Assembly: GCA_012521395.1 (NCBI GenBank)
Contig: JAAYML010000027.1
Coordinates: 1-44,907 of the forward strand
DNA: 44,907 nucleotides
Reading direction: 5' to 3'
From: Candidatus Epulonipiscium sp.
GTDB taxonomy: Bacteria > Bacillota > Clostridia > Lachnospirales > Defluviitaleaceae
Shown here: positions 42,424-44,907 of the stretch, in pieces
Layout of the letters: each line of letters begins with the position of its first letter
Numbering within the stretch: position 1 is the first letter of the stretch
Made by a program: the position numbers and the translations under genes
Notes under the pieces: generated by a model
Database searches by the model: none
What the model was told of the DNA's origin: nothing
The model's input: the letters and a program-made list of their open reading frames with translations, nothing else

Positions 42424-43020
42424 ATGTTGGAAAGGAAAGCACAAGTTCATCGTAAGACCAGCGAAACCGACATCAAAGCTGCTATAAATCTGAATGGGAC
42501 AGGAAAATACAGCATAAAAACAGGCATAGGCTTTTTTGACCATATGCTTAGTCAGCTTTCAAAACATGCTTTTATTGATCTGGATATAGCTGTTAAAGGG
42601 GATATAGACGTCGATTGTCATCACAGCATAGAAGATACTGGAATTGTCCTTGGACAAGTTTTCGCAAAAGCTTTAGGAGATAAAAAAGGCATAAAGCGCT
42701 ACGGTTCTGTTATTTTACCAATGGAAGAAGCCCTGGTATTATGCGCATTAGACTTGTCTGGCAGACCATATCTTGTCTTCGATGCTCAATTTACGGTTGA
42801 AAAAGTTGGTGATATGGATACTGAAATGGTCGAAGAGTTCTTCAGGGCTTTATGCATCCATGGAGGAATTAATCTACATATTAAAGTCTTAAGCGGGCGC
42901 AATAATCACCATATCATAGAGGCTATCTTTAAAGCTTTTGCTAAGGCTCTGAATGAAGCCATTCAAACAGACCCAAGAATTGAAGGGGTTCTTTCAACAA
43001 AAGGTGTTTTAGAAGCTTAG
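42424..43020 (+). CDS. hisB: Imidazoleglycerol-phosphate dehydratase
   Basis: A 198-residue monofunctional dehydratase making imidazole acetol phosphate. The manganese-binding motifs are all present: GFFDHMLSQLSKHAF, DCHHSIEDTGIVLGQ, and the second-half FFRALCIHGGINLHI and GRNNHHIIEAIFKAFA. There is no histidinol phosphatase domain. It follows hisD after 20 bases; hisC, usual at this place, is missing. The next gene is hisA, with no room for hisH. Confidence 0.97.
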   Translation: MLERKAQVHRKTSETDIKAAINLNGTGKYSIKTGIGFFDHMLSQLSKHAFIDLDIAVKGDIDVDCHHSIEDTGIVLGQVFAKALGDKKGIKRYGSVILPMEEALVLCALDLSGRPYLVFDAQFTVEKVGDMDTEMVEEFFRALCIHGGINLHIKVLSGRNNHHIIEAIFKAFAKALNEAIQTDPRIEGVLSTKGVLEA

Positions 43021-43050
43021 ATAAAATAATTTTAACCTGGGGGATTTAAG

Positions 43051-43776
43051 ATGAGAATTTATCCAGCAATTGATATTAAAGACGGGAAATGCGTAAGGCT
43101 ATCCCAAGGCCGTTTTGACAAGGTCACAGTATATAATGAAAATCCGGTTGAAGTGGCTAAAGCATGGAAAAATGCAGGAGCTTCCTATATTCATTTAGTA
43201 GACTTAGATGGGGCGCTTCTTGGTAATCAGGCCAATAAAGAAGTTATAAGGGAGATTGTAAAAGCAGTTAATATTCCCATTCAAACCGGAGGAGGCATAA
43301 GAAACCTTGAAGCAATTCAAGAAAGACTTTCTTTAGGGGTCGCCAGAGTCATCATTGGGACGGCAGCTGTAAAAAATCCTGAACTGGTTAAAGAAGCCAT
43401 TGATTTATTTGGAGCAGATAAAATTGTTGTTGGTATTGATGCTAAAGATGGTAAAGTTGCTGTAGAAGGATGGGAAGAACTTAGTTCAGTATCTGCTGTT
43501 GACCTGGCCCTTCAAATGAAAAAAATGGGTGTCAGAACAATCGTTTATACAGATATTTCAAAAGATGGGATGCTTTCTGGTCTTAATATCCAGGCAACTA
43601 AGGAATTAATTGATGCAACAGGAATGGATATTATTGCCTCAGGAGGCGTAGCAAGCTTAACGGATCTTGAGAAAGTCAGCAAGATTAATGCTGAAGGTGT
43701 TATTATTGGAAAAGCCCTGTACCAGGGAAGTATAGATTTAAAAGAAGCAATAAGCTTATATGAGGGAGGATGTTAG
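43051..43776 (+). CDS. hisA: Phosphoribosylformimino-5-aminoimidazole carboxamide ribotide isomerase
   Basis: A 241-residue TIM barrel that isomerises ProFAR to PRFAR. The catalytic Asp pair is at Asp8 (YPAIDIKDGKCVRLSQGRFD) and in VYTDISKDGMLSG; the phosphate-binding loops are IQTGGGIRN and IIASGGVASL. The motif order and the RLSQG segment mark HisA rather than HisF. It ends exactly where hisF begins (TAG then ATG), so the two are tightly coupled. Confidence 0.97.
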   Translation: MRIYPAIDIKDGKCVRLSQGRFDKVTVYNENPVEVAKAWKNAGASYIHLVDLDGALLGNQANKEVIREIVKAVNIPIQTGGGIRNLEAIQERLSLGVARVIIGTAAVKNPELVKEAIDLFGADKIVVGIDAKDGKVAVEGWEELSSVSAVDLALQMKKMGVRTIVYTDISKDGMLSGLNIQATKELIDATGMDIIASGGVASLTDLEKVSKINAEGVIIGKALYQGSIDLKEAISLYEGGC

Positions 43777-44538
43777 ATGAATTATAAAAGGATTATTCCG
43801 TGTTTAGATGTTAATCATGGAAGAGTTGTAAAAGGCGTTAATTTTGTTAATTTGGTTGATGCAGGTGATCCTGCGGAAATTGCCGCTATTTATAATGAAG
43901 CCATGGCCGATGAGCTGGTTTTTTTAGATATTACTGCTACAACAGAGGGCAGAGATATTATGATTGATGTGGTTAAGAAAACAGCAGAACGTATTTCTAT
44001 TCCTCTTACCGTTGGAGGGGGTATCAGAACCGTTGATGACATTAGAAAAATATTGGCTGCAGGCGCTAATAAGGTATCCATCGGATCGGCTGCTTTTAAG
44101 TCACCGGAACTGATTTCCCAGGCGGCAGAAGAATTTGGGAAGCAAGCCATTGTTATTGCCATAGACGCTAAGAAAAAAGAAAATGAAGAAGGCTGGGAGG
44201 TTTATATAAACGGTGGTCAGCAAAGTACTGGAGTAGATGTTGTATCCTGGGCTCTGGAAGTAGAAAAAAGAGGTGCAGGAGAAATCCTTTTAACCAGCAT
44301 TGATTTTGATGGTACTAAAGCAGGATATGACATAGAAATGACTAAAGCAGTTGCAGATGCTGTTTCCATTCCTGTTATTGCTTCTGGTGGGGCAGGTAAA
44401 AAAGAAGACTTTTATGAAGCTCTGACCAGAGGTGGGGCTGATGGCGCTTTAGCAGCATCTTTATTTCATTTCCGTGAAATAGAAATAAAAGATTTAAAGC
44501 ATTATCTTAAAGAAAAAAATGTTCCAGTAAGAATTTAA
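43777..44538 (+). CDS. hisF: Imidazole glycerol phosphate synthase, cyclase subunit
   Basis: A 253-residue TIM barrel that uses ammonia and PRFAR to make imidazole glycerol phosphate and AICAR. Catalytic Asp11 is in [17 protein letters not shown] and the second Asp is in [11 protein letters not shown]; phosphate loops are [10 protein letters not shown] and [12 protein letters not shown]. Normally ammonia comes from its partner HisH, which is not in this operon. Ribosome binding site GGGAGG lies in the end of hisA. Confidence 0.97.
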   Translation: MNYKRIIPCLDVNHGRVVKGVNFVNLVDAGDPAEIAAIYNEAMADELVFLDITATTEGRDIMIDVVKKTAERISIPLTVGGGIRTVDDIRKILAAGANKVSIGSAAFKSPELISQAAEEFGKQAIVIAIDAKKKENEEGWEVYINGGQQSTGVDVVSWALEVEKRGAGEILLTSIDFDGTKAGYDIEMTKAVADAVSIPVIASGGAGKKEDFYEALTRGGADGALAASLFHFREIEIKDLKHYLKEKNVPVRI

Positions 44539-44585
44539 GTTATTATAAAGATATAATAATGTTAATAATAAGTGGGGGAAATACG

Positions 44586-44907
44586 ATGGACTTAATGAAT
44601 AATATTAAATTTGATTCACAGGGCTTAATTCCTGTTATTACGCAGGACGTCAGAACAAAAGAAGTACTGATGATGGCATATATGAATTGGGAAGCCCTTC
44701 AGAAGACGCTTGAAACAGGAAAAGTACATTATTTTAGCAGAAGCAGGCAAGCCCTATGGCTTAAAGGAGAAACATCAGGGAATTATCAAAAAGTAAAAGA
44801 GATTTCCTTTGACTGTGACATGGATGCCATTTTAATTTTAGTTGAACAAGTAGGAAATGCCTGTCATACGGGAAATTATTCATGTTTTTACCGTTCCCTT
44901 AAGGGAG
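44586..44907 (+). CDS. hisI: Phosphoribosyl-AMP cyclohydrolase HisI (cut by window end; possibly HisIE)
   Basis: The first 107 codons of the gene for the third step of histidine synthesis, opening the adenine ring of PR-AMP. Seen are [26 protein letters not shown]-type opening, [17 protein letters not shown], the metal-binding [14 protein letters not shown] and the zinc CHTGNYSCF. The ATG is behind GTGGGGG, 47 bases after hisF. The reading frame is open at the window edge, so whether a HisE pyrophosphohydrolase domain is fused at the C-terminus cannot be seen. Confidence 0.95.
   Translation, partial: MDLMNNIKFDSQGLIPVITQDVRTKEVLMMAYMNWEALQKTLETGKVHYFSRSRQALWLKGETSGNYQKVKEISFDCDMDAILILVEQVGNACHTGNYSCFYRSLKG

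Overview
The window is a low-GC, gene-dense stretch of a Firmicutes (class Clostridia) chromosome, most likely from an anaerobic spore former. Evidence: AT-rich sequence with strong AGGAGG-type ribosome binding sites, frequent GTG/TTG starts, a tyrosine T-box leader, a YtrH/YtrI sporulation pair, a RecU resolvase, a DprA, a HisZ plus short-form HisG pair, and many proteins of clostridial type (PFL/UPF0210, DUF378, stalk-domain lipoproteins, CsoR). I cannot name the genus from sequence alone. I see no rRNA, tRNA, CRISPR array, insertion sequence, prophage or plasmid gene; this looks like stable core chromosome.

Layout. 1-2.7 kb: an ECF sigma factor, its zinc-finger anti-sigma factor fused to a DUF4349 domain, and a secreted SIMPL protein, translationally coupled; an envelope-stress type module. 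2.8-9.2 kb: a membrane-anchored protein resembling the ComEC metallo-beta-lactamase domain but without its metal ligands, then polA, coaE, a lytic transglycosylase and an orphan peptide-binding lipoprotein. 9.4-14.3 kb: a large FtsA-like ATPase with extra C-terminal repeats, overlapping by 4 bp a GAF-GGDEF diguanylate cyclase, then dprA. 14.4-19 kb: an ACT-domain/PFL-family pair, an M20 aminoacyl-histidine dipeptidase and an AI-2E-family membrane protein. 19-21.8 kb (minus strand): tyrS with its T-box, and pepT. 22-24.8 kb: an HD-GYP protein, then minus-strand small genes (P-loop protein, DUF378 protein, YtrI-like, YtrH). 25-29.4 kb: an M14 carboxypeptidase with PG-binding and LysM domains, metY, a CsoR-type metal repressor, a 57-residue zinc-ribbon protein, a YHS/TRASH protein and an SDR oxidoreductase. 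29.5-39 kb: an M16C metalloprotease, an unknown membrane protein, a stalk-domain lipoprotein, an RluA pseudouridine synthase, an alpha-solenoid repeat protein (minus), recU, and a lipoprotein resembling a GH26 enzyme but lacking the catalytic residues. 39-44.9 kb: a histidine operon hisZ-G-D-B-A-F-I, cut by the window edge inside hisI, with a textbook sigma-A promoter and without hisC or hisH.

No single locus is clearly a wholly new system. The most rewarding leads are the FtsA-like/GGDEF pair with beta-grasp-like repeats, two apparent pseudoenzymes (ComEC-like MBL and GH26-like), the 90-nt hairpin in front of hisZ, the sigma/anti-sigma-DUF4349/SIMPL unit, and the small metal-binding cluster behind CsoR. 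Translation starts were moved from the longest open frame to the Shine-Dalgarno-supported codon for seven genes; each case is explained in its entry.
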